Shown piece by piece: positions 1 through 7,462 of a DNA stretch of 60,555 nt. A program made the position numbers and the translations under genes. How positions within the stretch are numbered: position 1 is the stretch's first letter; every line of letters starts with the position of its first letter. Below the pieces are notes generated by a model. It saw nothing but the letters and a program-made list of their open reading frames with translations. It ran no database searches and was not told the DNA's origin. The DNA comes from an uncultured Gemmiger sp. (GTDB lineage Bacteria; Bacillota; Clostridia; Oscillospirales; Ruminococcaceae): assembly GCA_944382785.1 (NCBI GenBank), contig CALWNO010000010.1, forward strand, positions 1-60,555, read 5' to 3'.

Positions 1-630
1 GGCTATGAGGAAGGCGGTCAGCTGACCGAGGCCGTCCGCCGTCATCCCTACAGCGTGGTGCTGTTCGATGAGGTGGAAAAGGCCCATCCGGATGTGTTCA
101 ACATCCTGCTGCAGGTGCTGGATGACGGCCGTATCACCGACAGCCAGGGCCGTACCGTGGACTTCAAGAACACCATCCTGATCCTGACCTCCAACCTGGG
201 CTCCGATATCATTCTGGAAGACCTGGAAGAGGGCCGTGCCCAGGGCCGCAACGAGATTTCCGCCGAAGCCCGGGAGAAAATCGACGCCCTGCTCAAGCGG
301 CAGTTCCGTCCCGAGTTCCTCAACCGTCTGGACGATACGGTCATCTACAAGAGCCTGACCAAGCAGGAGATCGGCGGCATCGTGGACCTGATGCTCAACG
401 ACCTGCGCAAGCGTCTGGCCGACAAGCAGCTGAACCTGAAGGTCACCGACGCGGCCAAGGATGCCATCATCGAAGGCGGCTACGACCCCATTTACGGTGC
501 CCGTCCGCTGAAGCGGTATATCCAGTCCCATGTGGAGACCATGCTGGCCAAACAGATTATCGGCGGTGCCAACCAGGCCGGCGATACCATCACCGTGGAT
601 GCCGAAAACGGCAACCTGGTGCTGCGCTGA
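1..630 (+). CDS. clpB: Chaperone ClpB, C-terminal part (5' end outside window)
   Basis: The reading frame is open from base 1 and ends at a TGA at 628-630, so only the last 209 codons are present. ClpB is a cytosolic AAA+ disaggregase that threads aggregated proteins through a hexamer, working with DnaK. Visible here are the end of the second AAA+ module (EGGQLTE, then the Walker B stretch VVLFDEVEKAHPD), sensor 1 (LTSNLGS), the arginine-finger region FRPEFLNR and the C-terminal sensor 2 motif GYDPIYGARPLKR. The ending lacks a long extension. ClpC is the alternative, but the short tail and FRPEFLNRLDDTVIYKSL favour ClpB. A terminator follows 40 bases downstream. Confidence 0.9.
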   Translation, partial: GYEEGGQLTEAVRRHPYSVVLFDEVEKAHPDVFNILLQVLDDGRITDSQGRTVDFKNTILILTSNLGSDIILEDLEEGRAQGRNEISAEAREKIDALLKRQFRPEFLNRLDDTVIYKSLTKQEIGGIVDLMLNDLRKRLADKQLNLKVTDAAKDAIIEGGYDPIYGARPLKRYIQSHVETMLAKQIIGGANQAGDTITVDAENGNLVLR

Positions 631-670
631 TCGCTGCCTGACAGAGCGCTTGCCCGCCATATAGCAATAA

Positions 671-711
671 GCCCCCGACTTGCCAAAAACGGCAGGCCGA
701 GGGCCTTTTTT
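671..711. terminator. Rho-independent terminator between clpB and the ABC permease
   Basis: A stem of about 14 bp (671-684 with 691-704, including G-T pairs) around the loop AAAAAC is followed by a T-run at 706-711. It lies between two convergent genes and ends clpB transcription; the plus strand has the better T-tract. Confidence 0.8.
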
Positions 712-713
712 GT

Positions 714-2315
714 CTATTGGATCTTTTGCAAATCCACATGCAGGCACTGCCGCCACAGCAGCAGGGTCAGGATCGCCAACAGCAGGGAAAGAACGGTATA
801 CACCCAGTCTTTCGGTGCAAACAGCAGGCACAGGGTCGGTAGCCCGGCGGCTGCAAAACCGGCCAGCATGGACAGCAGAGCAGCAGCACTCTGCTTGACT
901 GCCTGGGTCTCGGATTTCCAATGCAGCTGCGGAAAGGCCAGATTGATGCGCAGAGCTGCCACTGCCCCGAACACACAGTACAAGGCCGGTACCAGCACCA
1001 GCCAGAGAAGGTCTGTGCCCCCGGGGTGCAGCGCCAGAATCCCGCCAACGATGGCCACACACCAGCAGGGCAGTGCAATGGTCAGGTTCAGCAGAATCTT
1101 GGCCAGCAGCAGGTCACGGGGACGCACTGGCAAGGTGCGGATCAGAGACCATTGTGCCCCTTCCAGAGAGATGGAACTGGAGGTCACTGGCATGAGTGTT
1201 GCCATCAGGCCCAGGATCACCGGCAAAAAGCGCCCGGCGGTTTCGGGGGTCAGTTCCAGGGCCTGCACGACCCGGTCACCACCCAGCAGGAGCAGCAGGG
1301 GAAAGGCTGCCATGAGCAGATACCCGATCACCGTGTTGGCAAACCAGACAGAACAGGAAAAATAACGTCTTGCTTCCCGCACATACAGGGCGGTCAAGGG
1401 GGTATGAACGCCTGCCTCCCGGACATTACGGCGCCGTCCGGCGGGGGCGTTCAGGGCGGTACACAGTCGGGGATAGTACATGGTCACCACCGAGCCTGCC
1501 AATCCGGCTGCCCCCAGAGAAAGGAGGGTCAGCTTCAGTAGGGCCCAGGTACTGCCTGTACCGCCCGCAAGGGCCTGCCCGAACCAGGCGGCAGGGGGAT
1601 AAGCGCGGGCGGCTGCCTGCAGCGCAGGGCGCAGACTGGACAGCAGCTCCTCCTCGCTCACGTCGGCAGGCAGGGCGGACAGGCTCAGGGACCACACGAG
1701 CACCCCTACCGTAAAGGCCACCAGCAGCAGCCCGGCCACCAGGTTTTTGTGCCGCATCCGCCGCACCACAAAGGCGGTCAGGGCTCCCAGCAGGCAAGCC
1801 AACGCCCCGGCAGGCATCGGGGCCAGCAACAGCCCCCATAAAGCTGCCGCTCCGTATCCCAACCCTACAGAGTGATCGGCTATGGGGTACAGGATCAGGC
1901 CTGGTCCCAACAGCAAAGCGCACAGGGCCAGGTCACACAGATACAATTCCACCAGACGGCTTACAGGGAGGGCGGCCAAAGGCAGGGGCAAGGGAGCGGT
2001 CTGCTCAAAAAAGCCGGGCTGGAACAGGAAATTGCCCGCCCGCAGCATTTCAAAAAGCAGAACGGCCAACGTCGCCCCGGTATACAGGCACCCGGGCAAC
2101 AGGTCCATCAGCCCGAAAACGGCCATTCCCATTGCCATCATGACCAGATAAAAAAGAATGATCCCGACCAGCAGGAACCACAGCAAGGCCAGTCCCAGCC
2201 AGCGGCGGCGGGCTTTTGGGTCCCGGCTGTGGGCAAATTCATTCCAGCCGCCCAGCCGACGGAAGTCAAGTTTCAGAAGCAGGACGATTGCCCGCGGCGT
2301 TGTCGACTTCGCCAT
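714..2315 (-). CDS. ABC-2 type exporter permease
   Basis: A 533-residue, very hydrophobic protein with about a dozen predicted membrane spans and a short charged N-terminus. It is the permease partner of the ATPase just upstream in the same operon; its first 50 bases overlap the 3' end of that gene in another frame, which suggests translational coupling. The ATG at 2315 is preceded by GGAGGTGG. No soluble domain or Walker motif is present. The substrate cannot be read from the sequence; by context (SdpI-like protein and SdpR-like repressor) it may export a toxic peptide or protect the membrane, but this is inference. Confidence 0.75.
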   Translation of the reverse strand: MAKSTTPRAIVLLLKLDFRRLGGWNEFAHSRDPKARRRWLGLALLWFLLVGIILFYLVMMAMGMAVFGLMDLLPGCLYTGATLAVLLFEMLRAGNFLFQPGFFEQTAPLPLPLAALPVSRLVELYLCDLALCALLLGPGLILYPIADHSVGLGYGAAALWGLLLAPMPAGALACLLGALTAFVVRRMRHKNLVAGLLLVAFTVGVLVWSLSLSALPADVSEEELLSSLRPALQAAARAYPPAAWFGQALAGGTGSTWALLKLTLLSLGAAGLAGSVVTMYYPRLCTALNAPAGRRRNVREAGVHTPLTALYVREARRYFSCSVWFANTVIGYLLMAAFPLLLLLGGDRVVQALELTPETAGRFLPVILGLMATLMPVTSSSISLEGAQWSLIRTLPVRPRDLLLAKILLNLTIALPCWCVAIVGGILALHPGGTDLLWLVLVPALYCVFGAVAALRINLAFPQLHWKSETQAVKQSAAALLSMLAGFAAAGLPTLCLLFAPKDWVYTVLSLLLAILTLLLWRQCLHVDLQKIQ

Positions 2316-3021
2316 GGCGTACCACCTCCATAAAGGTCTCTTCCAGCGTCTTGCCGTCGGTCAGGGCGGCGGTTTCTCCGGCGGCCACCAGCTGGCCCTG
2401 TCGGATGATGGCCACCTTGTTACACAGCCGTTCCGCCACATCCAGCACGTGGGTGGAAAAGAAGACGGCGCCGCCTTGCCGGCACAGTTCGTGCATCCGT
2501 TCTTTCAGGGTCACCACGGCCTCAGGGTCCAGCCCCACAAAGGGTTCGTCCAGGATCAGCAGTCGCGGCGCGTGGATCAGTGCGCCCAGGATGGCCAGCT
2601 TCTGCTTCATGCCGTGGGAATAGGAGGAGATCAGATCTCCCAGCACATCGGTCAGTCCGAACTGTCGGGCCAGCTCTCCGGTGCGCCGGCTACGGTCGGT
2701 ACGGGACACCGAAAACACATCCGCCACAAAATCCAGATACTGCTGCCCGGTCAGGTACGGGTACAGCAGCGGGTCATCGGGAATATAGGCAAAAGTCCAC
2801 TTGCAGGTCAGCGGGTCCTGCTGGATGGAGACACCGTCAATGCGGATATCGCCCTGCTCAAATGCCAGCAGTCCCACCGCTGCCTTGATGGTGGTGGTTT
2901 TCCCCGCGCCGTTGTGGCCGATAAAACCGTAGATATCCCCCGGGGCCACGTGCAGGCTCAGATCCCGCACGGCGGTTTTGCCGCCAGGATAAGTCTTGGT
3001 CAGATGTTCAATGGTCAGCAT
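2266..3021 (-). CDS. ABC transporter ATP-binding protein
   Basis: A 251-residue ATPase subunit that powers the neighbouring permease. Walker A is GHNGAGKT at residues 35-42, Walker B is LLILDEPFVGLD near residue 155, and the switch histidine is in FFSTHV. The signature loop reads SHGMKQK rather than the canonical LSGGQ, as is common in ABC-2 exporters of the CcmA/YxlF type. It starts 10 bases after the SdpI-like gene ends and overlaps the permease by 50 bases, so the four genes from 3968 down to 714 are probably one transcript. Confidence 0.9.
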   Translation of the reverse strand: MLTIEHLTKTYPGGKTAVRDLSLHVAPGDIYGFIGHNGAGKTTTIKAAVGLLAFEQGDIRIDGVSIQQDPLTCKWTFAYIPDDPLLYPYLTGQQYLDFVADVFSVSRTDRSRRTGELARQFGLTDVLGDLISSYSHGMKQKLAILGALIHAPRLLILDEPFVGLDPEAVVTLKERMHELCRQGGAVFFSTHVLDVAERLCNKVAIIRQGQLVAAGETAALTDGKTLEETFMEVVRHGEVDNAAGNRPASET

Positions 3022-3031
3022 GATACGCCCC

Positions 3032-3697
3032 TCATTTCATCCGTCCCTTGAATACAAGGAAGGAATACAGGTAAATCCAGACACACCCCAGCAGGGTGGT
3101 CCCCAGCAGAACAAAGGTACTTCCCATGGGGCCCATCAGACCGGAAAAAACGCCTGAGATCAGGGTGGCTGCCCCAATGAGGATAAAGACGAAACCGCCC
3201 ATGCGCTGGGTGCGGTTCCAGTTGTGTTCGTCCGCCAGCGCCCAGGGGGTGCGGCAGCCGAAGGTATAGTTCTGTTTGATGCGGGGCATGTAATTGCCCA
3301 GAATAATGAACAGCAGCCCGATGCTGCCGCCTACCAGAAGCCCGGCGGCACCGCTGCCGTCCTTCAGAATGCCGAACACGGCCAGCTCGCTCAGCCAGCC
3401 GATGGCACAGCCAAACAGGACAGTGGCCAGGACAACCCCATTCCAGATGGGCCGGAATTTTGCAAAGTTTTCCCCTTTGGGATCAATGGCAGGCAGTACA
3501 CGGAACAACAGCAGCAGGCCCAGCGGAAGAAGCCCCAGAGCCAGGGAGCTCCATTTCGGCCCGAAGCCGTCAGCCACACCGGCCCAGTTCCAGTGAATGG
3601 GTACCTCATCGGGCATGGCGGGCAGACACAGAGCATGCCCCAGCAGGTTTGCAAGACACACAGCCCCCAGTGCCCAGTACAGCTTATTGATCTTCAT
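3032..3697 (-). CDS. SdpI-like (DUF1648) integral membrane protein
   Basis: A 221-residue membrane protein with about six to seven hydrophobic segments. The N-terminal DUF1648 signature is visible (P-x-x-V-P-x-H-W-N-x-x-G at about residues 29-40, followed by DGFGPK), and the C-terminal half has the SdpI pattern GNYMPRIKQNYTFGCRTPWAL...NWNRTQRMGG. In Bacillus SdpI gives immunity to the SdpC toxin and senses it to sequester the repressor SdpR. Here the repressor-like gene overlaps its start by 14 bases, the same SdpR-SdpI arrangement, but no SdpC-like toxin gene is seen nearby. The ABC genes downstream suggest a defence or export module. Confidence 0.8.
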   Translation of the reverse strand: MKINKLYWALGAVCLANLLGHALCLPAMPDEVPIHWNWAGVADGFGPKWSSLALGLLPLGLLLLFRVLPAIDPKGENFAKFRPIWNGVVLATVLFGCAIGWLSELAVFGILKDGSGAAGLLVGGSIGLLFIILGNYMPRIKQNYTFGCRTPWALADEHNWNRTQRMGGFVFILIGAATLISGVFSGLMGPMGSTFVLLGTTLLGCVWIYLYSFLVFKGRMK

Positions 3698-3968
3698 GAT
3701 CGGTTTCCTCCTTCATGAACCCGAAATCGTAAAACCACTTCACCACTTCCTGGAACACCGTCAGGTTCAGGCAGTATACAATGTTCTGCCCTCGGCGCTC
3801 GTCGGTTACCAGCCCGGCGGATTTCAGGATGTTCAGGTGATGGCTCACCGACGGCTTGGCCATGGCAAAGTGGGCAGCAATGTCCCCGGCGGTCATTTCC
3901 CCCTGGGACAGCAGTTCCAGAATTTTTCGTCTGGTCGGATCGGCCAGAGCCTTGAAGGCATCTCCCAA
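3684..3968 (-). CDS. SdpR-like ArsR-family repressor (TTG start)
   Basis: A winged-helix repressor with the ArsR/SdpR pattern ALADPTRRKILELL, GDIAAHF, KPSVSHHLNIL and ERRGQNIVYCLN, ending TVFQEVVKWFYDFGF. An open frame extends up to an ATG at 4031, but that longer reading would translate through a palindromic operator. The better start is TTG at 3968: it has AGGGAGGT seven bases upstream and gives MGDAFKALADPTRR, matching the length (94 residues) and N-terminus expected for this family. The gene overlaps the SdpI-like gene by 14 bases. It probably represses its own operon through the site at about 3995-4018. Confidence 0.85.
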   Translation of the reverse strand: MGDAFKALADPTRRKILELLSQGEMTAGDIAAHFAMAKPSVSHHLNILKSAGLVTDERRGQNIVYCLNLTVFQEVVKWFYDFGFMKEETDHEDQ

Positions 3969-3994
3969 TTGCGGCACCTCCCTGTCGGAAATAA

Positions 3995-4018
3995 GATATT
4001 TAGAAAAATATCTAAATA
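3995..4018 (-). promoter_or_regulatory. Palindromic operator in front of the sdpR-like operon
   Basis: The arms ATATTTAGA and TCTAAATAT face each other across the six bases AAAATA, just upstream of the ribosome binding site of the repressor gene. AT-rich inverted repeats of this layout are typical ArsR/SdpR binding sites, so autoregulation is likely. That this repressor binds it is inferred from position and symmetry only. Confidence 0.7.
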
Positions 4019-4070
4019 TAACTTTGAGCACAGTATATCATTCCGGCGGTGGGCTGTCAAGGAGCCGTAC

Positions 4071-4107
4071 AAAAGAAAAACCGCCCCGGACAAATGCCGG
4101 AGCGGTT
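4071..4107 (-). terminator. Terminator of the prolyl isomerase lipoprotein gene
   Basis: On the minus strand an 11-bp stem with one mismatch (4097-4107 with 4079-4089) is followed by a T-rich tract, TTTTTCTTTT. It begins about 26 bases after the stop codon of the gene at 4134. Confidence 0.8.
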
Positions 4108-4133
4108 GGATGGATAGGGAAAAAACAGAACGA

Positions 4134-5297
4134 TCAGGCGTTGACCTCTTCCACCAGATGCTGCATCACCAGGTCGTTCAGGATGCTCATCTTCAGATAG
4201 TTTTCGCCGTAATAATTCACATAGCTGCTGGGATCGCTGCTGCCGAAGTATTCCTGGAATTTGCTTTCCAGCGTGTCGGAGGAGCAGGTGATGCCGTACT
4301 TTTCAGCCAGAGCCTGCATGATTAGGGTTTGCTGGATGGCGCCGTCGATATAATCGCGGGAGCTTTCCAGGTAGGCCACAGCGCTGTCATAGCCGTTGGC
4401 CTGCATGAAGTCGTCCAGAGACATGCTGTACATCTGGGCGTACAGGTAGGGGCTTTCCAGATAGTAGTCCTCGAAATACTTGGTCAGCTCGGCGGGAACC
4501 TCTCCCTGCACACTCAGGGTGTCGGTCAACTGGGAATACAGCTCGTTGCTCTGCTGGTTGAACAGCAGCATGTCAGAGATGTAGCTGTTCAGGGTGGCCA
4601 CATCGTTCAGGCCCAGGCTTTCACCCAGATTCTCCTTCACGAAGTCGTCGGTCAGTTCGGGGGTCACAGTCTCGGAGATATAATTCAGGGTGGTGGAGAA
4701 CACCGCGTCCTTGCCGGCCAGATCGGTGGCCTGGTAATCTTCGGGGAAGGTGACGTTCACATCAAAGGTTTCGCCGGGCATGTGTCCCACAATCTGGTCC
4801 TCAAAGTCATCGATGAAGGAACCGCTGCCCAGGGTCAGGTCGTACCCCTGGGCGGAACCGCCGTCGAATTCTTCGCCGTCCACAGAACCCACAAAGTCAA
4901 TGTTCACCGAATCGCCGTCGGCGGCGGCACGGTCGGTCACCTGGTTGGTGGTGGTGTAATTGGGCAGGATGTTCTCGTTGATATAATTGGTCACATCCTC
5001 GCCGGTGACGGTGTTGGCTTCGTCGGAGAGGGTCAGGCCCAGGTCGTCCGGCAGGGTGATGTAGTCGGTGGCGGTCACGCCGGTGACATAGCCGTTCTCA
5101 TCGAAGATGGAGCTGTAATCAAAATCGGCCAGATAGGCGTAGGGATCGGCAGTCTCCTCGGTAGCGGCGGTTTCCGGGGTGGCGGTTTCAGCGGAGCTGA
5201 CATCCTCGGTTTCCTGCTTGCCGCAGGCAGCCAGCCCCAGGGTCAGCGCGGCGGCGGTCAGCACGGCCACCGGGCGGGTCAAGTTCTTCAGTTTCAT
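4134..5297 (-). CDS. Trigger-factor-like FKBP prolyl isomerase lipoprotein
   Basis: A 387-residue secreted protein. The signal peptide (hydrophobic residues 9-24) ends in the lipobox LAAC, so the mature protein should be lipid-anchored on the outer face of the membrane. The central part is an FKBP-type domain of trigger factor (GDSVNIDFVGSVDGEEFDGG, FEDQIVGHMPGETFDV, TFPEDY), and the rest resembles the trigger factor C-terminal chaperone arm (LTDDFVKENLG onward). The N-terminal ribosome-binding domain of trigger factor is missing and is replaced by the lipoprotein signal and a Thr/Glu-rich linker. It probably folds exported proteins, like PrsA. The ATG is preceded by AGGAGA. It is transcribed divergently from the DUF896 gene. 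Confidence 0.85.
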   Translation of the reverse strand: MKLKNLTRPVAVLTAAALTLGLAACGKQETEDVSSAETATPETAATEETADPYAYLADFDYSSIFDENGYVTGVTATDYITLPDDLGLTLSDEANTVTGEDVTNYINENILPNYTTTNQVTDRAAADGDSVNIDFVGSVDGEEFDGGSAQGYDLTLGSGSFIDDFEDQIVGHMPGETFDVNVTFPEDYQATDLAGKDAVFSTTLNYISETVTPELTDDFVKENLGESLGLNDVATLNSYISDMLLFNQQSNELYSQLTDTLSVQGEVPAELTKYFEDYYLESPYLYAQMYSMSLDDFMQANGYDSAVAYLESSRDYIDGAIQQTLIMQALAEKYGITCSSDTLESKFQEYFGSSDPSSYVNYYGENYLKMSILNDLVMQHLVEEVNA

Positions 5298-5371
5298 GGG
5301 ATTTCTCCTGTCTTTTGGTGTAGTGATACTTCACCATTATACATCATTTTCTCAAAATGTACAGCACAACA

Positions 5372-5400
5372 TTCCAATTTGACCGTAAACATGGTATACT
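5372..5400 (+). promoter_or_regulatory. Putative sigma-A promoter of the DUF896 gene
   Basis: TTCCAA and TATACT are 17 bases apart, 46 bases before the ATG at 5447. The -10 box is good and the -35 box weak. Confidence 0.5.
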
Positions 5401-5446
5401 GAACGGGAATGCATCCGGCGCTGCCGGAATTTTACGGGGGAAAATC

Positions 5447-5671
5447 ATGCAAAAACACGAAATTGACCGGATCAATGAGCTGGCTCGCAAGGCCAAAACC
5501 CAGGGACTGACCGAGGCAGAGATTGCTGAGCGGGCCGACCTGCGCCGCCGCTACATTGCGGATGTGCGTTCCGCCCTGCAGGCACAGCTGGAACACACCG
5601 TGGTACAGGAACCGGACGGAACCCGTCATCCGTTGCTCAAAAAGGGAGGGGCCCACGGTGTCCGTAACTGA
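5447..5671 (+). CDS. DUF896 (YnzC/UPF0291-type) small protein
   Basis: A 74-residue protein starting at the ATG at 5447, behind GGGGGAAAATC. The pattern INELARKAKTQGLTEAEIAE...LRRRYIADVR is the helical-hairpin signature of the DUF896 family. In Bacillus the homologue YnzC is a small two-helix protein of unclear role, linked to the SOS-regulated yneA operon. A longer frame back to 5357 has no ribosome binding site and would read through the promoter region. Its last 14 bases overlap the next gene. Confidence 0.85.
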   Translation: MQKHEIDRINELARKAKTQGLTEAEIAERADLRRRYIADVRSALQAQLEHTVVQEPDGTRHPLLKKGGAHGVRN

Positions 5672-7286
5672 GGAAAAGGGGACACGCCGGTTCTGGATGG
5701 TGGTGCCCTGGCTGTGGTTGTTTGGCGTCTGGCTGTTCGGCGTGATTTTCATGCTGGTGTACGGACGGTCGCTGCTGGACAGCGATATGGCCTCCGAGAT
5801 GGTTCTGGCTGCCCAGCTGAACCGGGAAGGGGGCATCCTGTCCACCAACTGGTATTACTCCACCGAATTGCGGGTGTTCTGTGAGCAGCTGTTGTTCAAG
5901 TTGGGACTTTGGGTCTTTCCGCAGAACTGGCACGCGGCCCGCACCCTGGCCCAGGCGATCCTGTCCGCACTGGTGGCGGTGTCCGGGCTGTATTTTGCGT
6001 ATGGGGCGTCCCTGCGCAAAAGCGCGCCCTGGATTGCCGGTGCGCTGCTGTGTCCTTTCGGGTTCTGGCAGTTGTTCCACGGTGTTTTCGGCGGGTTCTA
6101 TTATGTGCACATGGTCTTTGTCATGCTCAGCATGGGCCTGGTCCTGCGCCTGACGGTTCGTACCGGTTCTTTCCGTCGTACCGCCCTGCGTTGTGTCTTT
6201 CTGGCGATGCTGGCCGGGGCGGCGGGGCTCAACGGCGTACGCATCCTGATGAATCTGTATGTTCCGCTGCTGGCGGCGGCGCTGCTCCTGTTGGTCTGGC
6301 GCTGGAACCGGGCGCCCTTGGAACACGCGGGCACGGTGCCCCAGGTCCGGCTGGCGCTGGCTGCCCTGTGGGCCACCCTGTTCTCCGGTCTGGGATATGC
6401 CTTGAACAGTCGGGTTCTGGCGGCCTCCCACACCTTCTCCGACCAGGGCCAGCGCAACTGGACGGTTCTGGACCCGGGCCGGCTCTGGCAGGCGTGGGCG
6501 GACTTCCTGGCTTTGTTCGGATATCCCGGAGACCGGGGCATGCTGGATTACACCGATCCGGTACCCCTGTTCAGCCTGCCCGGGCTGCTTGGGGCAGTGG
6601 GTCTGCTGACGGCACTGGTTCTGGTGGGGGCGGCGGTGCACCTTCTTTGCCGCCGTGCAAGCCTTTCCTTTGTACATGGTGCGGTGCTGGCAGTTTTTCT
6701 CTCCTGCCTGCTGATTGACGGAATGGTGTTTGCCTTCCTCAACGATATGATCGGTATCAACGGCAGTTACTGGCTGCCGGTGGTGCCGCTGGCGTTTGGT
6801 GTGTTGGGTGCGGAAGGGGAAACCGTGCCCCTGCGTACCGGGGTGCCCCGGCGGGGACTGGCCCTTGCGTTTGCCGCCGCAATTCTGTGCACCAGTGTTT
6901 CCACCACCGTGCAGTTTGTCACGGACCCACCCCGGGGCGATCCTCACCTGGAGACCGTCAGCGACTGGCTGACGGAAAACGGCTATACCAAAGGGTTTGC
7001 CACCTTCTGGTATTCCAATGTGCTTACCGAACTGTCCGACGGCAGCCTGGAACTGTGGACGGTGGATGATATGACCCGCATGAACCTGCATGAATGGCTG
7101 CAGGATCAGGGACATACCCAGCTGCCCCAGGGACAGGTGTTCTTGCTCATCGACCCCACCGTTCCCCGGGATGATCTGCCCTATCTGGATCAGGTGCAGG
7201 TGGTGTATGAGGATGACTGTGGGTTTATGATTCTGTCTGCTGCCGATGCCGGGCCTTTGGTGGAAACGGCCCGGGCGGCTCAATAA
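5658..7286 (+). CDS. Polytopic membrane protein, possibly GT-C type glycosyltransferase
   Basis: A 542-residue protein with about ten to twelve membrane spans and a C-terminal soluble part of about 100 residues. The GTG at 5658 is chosen because AGGGAGGGG precedes it; the open frame further upstream lies inside the DUF896 gene. The first loop carries acidic residues in LLDSDMASEM just after the first membrane helix, the position where GT-C glycosyltransferases keep their catalytic acidic residues. That suggests transfer of sugars from a lipid-linked donor, but no motif proves it. It overlaps the DUF896 gene by 14 bases and is followed by a hairpin. Confidence 0.6.
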   Translation: MSVTEEKGTRRFWMVVPWLWLFGVWLFGVIFMLVYGRSLLDSDMASEMVLAAQLNREGGILSTNWYYSTELRVFCEQLLFKLGLWVFPQNWHAARTLAQAILSALVAVSGLYFAYGASLRKSAPWIAGALLCPFGFWQLFHGVFGGFYYVHMVFVMLSMGLVLRLTVRTGSFRRTALRCVFLAMLAGAAGLNGVRILMNLYVPLLAAALLLLVWRWNRAPLEHAGTVPQVRLALAALWATLFSGLGYALNSRVLAASHTFSDQGQRNWTVLDPGRLWQAWADFLALFGYPGDRGMLDYTDPVPLFSLPGLLGAVGLLTALVLVGAAVHLLCRRASLSFVHGAVLAVFLSCLLIDGMVFAFLNDMIGINGSYWLPVVPLAFGVLGAEGETVPLRTGVPRRGLALAFAAAILCTSVSTTVQFVTDPPRGDPHLETVSDWLTENGYTKGFATFWYSNVLTELSDGSLELWTVDDMTRMNLHEWLQDQGHTQLPQGQVFLLIDPTVPRDDLPYLDQVQVVYEDDCGFMILSAADAGPLVETARAAQ

Positions 7287-7298
7287 AAAATCTGTGCT

Positions 7299-7345
7299 GC
7301 GCCCCGCAAGTTTTGCACCAAGCTGCGGGGCGCGCCTTGTATTTT
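7299..7345 (+). terminator. Probable terminator before purA
   Basis: A perfect GCGCCCCGC/GCGGGGCGC stem (7299-7307 with 7325-7333) is followed by a short T-rich stretch. The tract is weak, and its end overlaps the -35 box of the next promoter. Confidence 0.6.
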
Positions 7346-7365
7346 GGGACAATCTCTGGTATAAT
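7337..7365 (+). promoter_or_regulatory. purA promoter
   Basis: TTGTAT, 17 bases, TATAAT. The predicted transcription start leaves a leader of about 90 bases before the purA ATG. I see no purine riboswitch core in that leader. Confidence 0.75.
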
Positions 7366-7462
7366 CATACCCGGCGGCGTATCCCGGTTTGAACAAATCG
7401 GCCCCTTAGGGGACCGGGCGGAAAAGGCTGTACATTGAACCAAAAAAGAGAGGTTGCAAAAC

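Noticed and set aside
4329-5402. A 357-codon plus-strand frame opposite the prolyl isomerase lipoprotein
   Set aside because: Repetitive Gly/Val/His-rich composition typical of antisense reading; the minus-strand gene has a signal peptide and family motifs.
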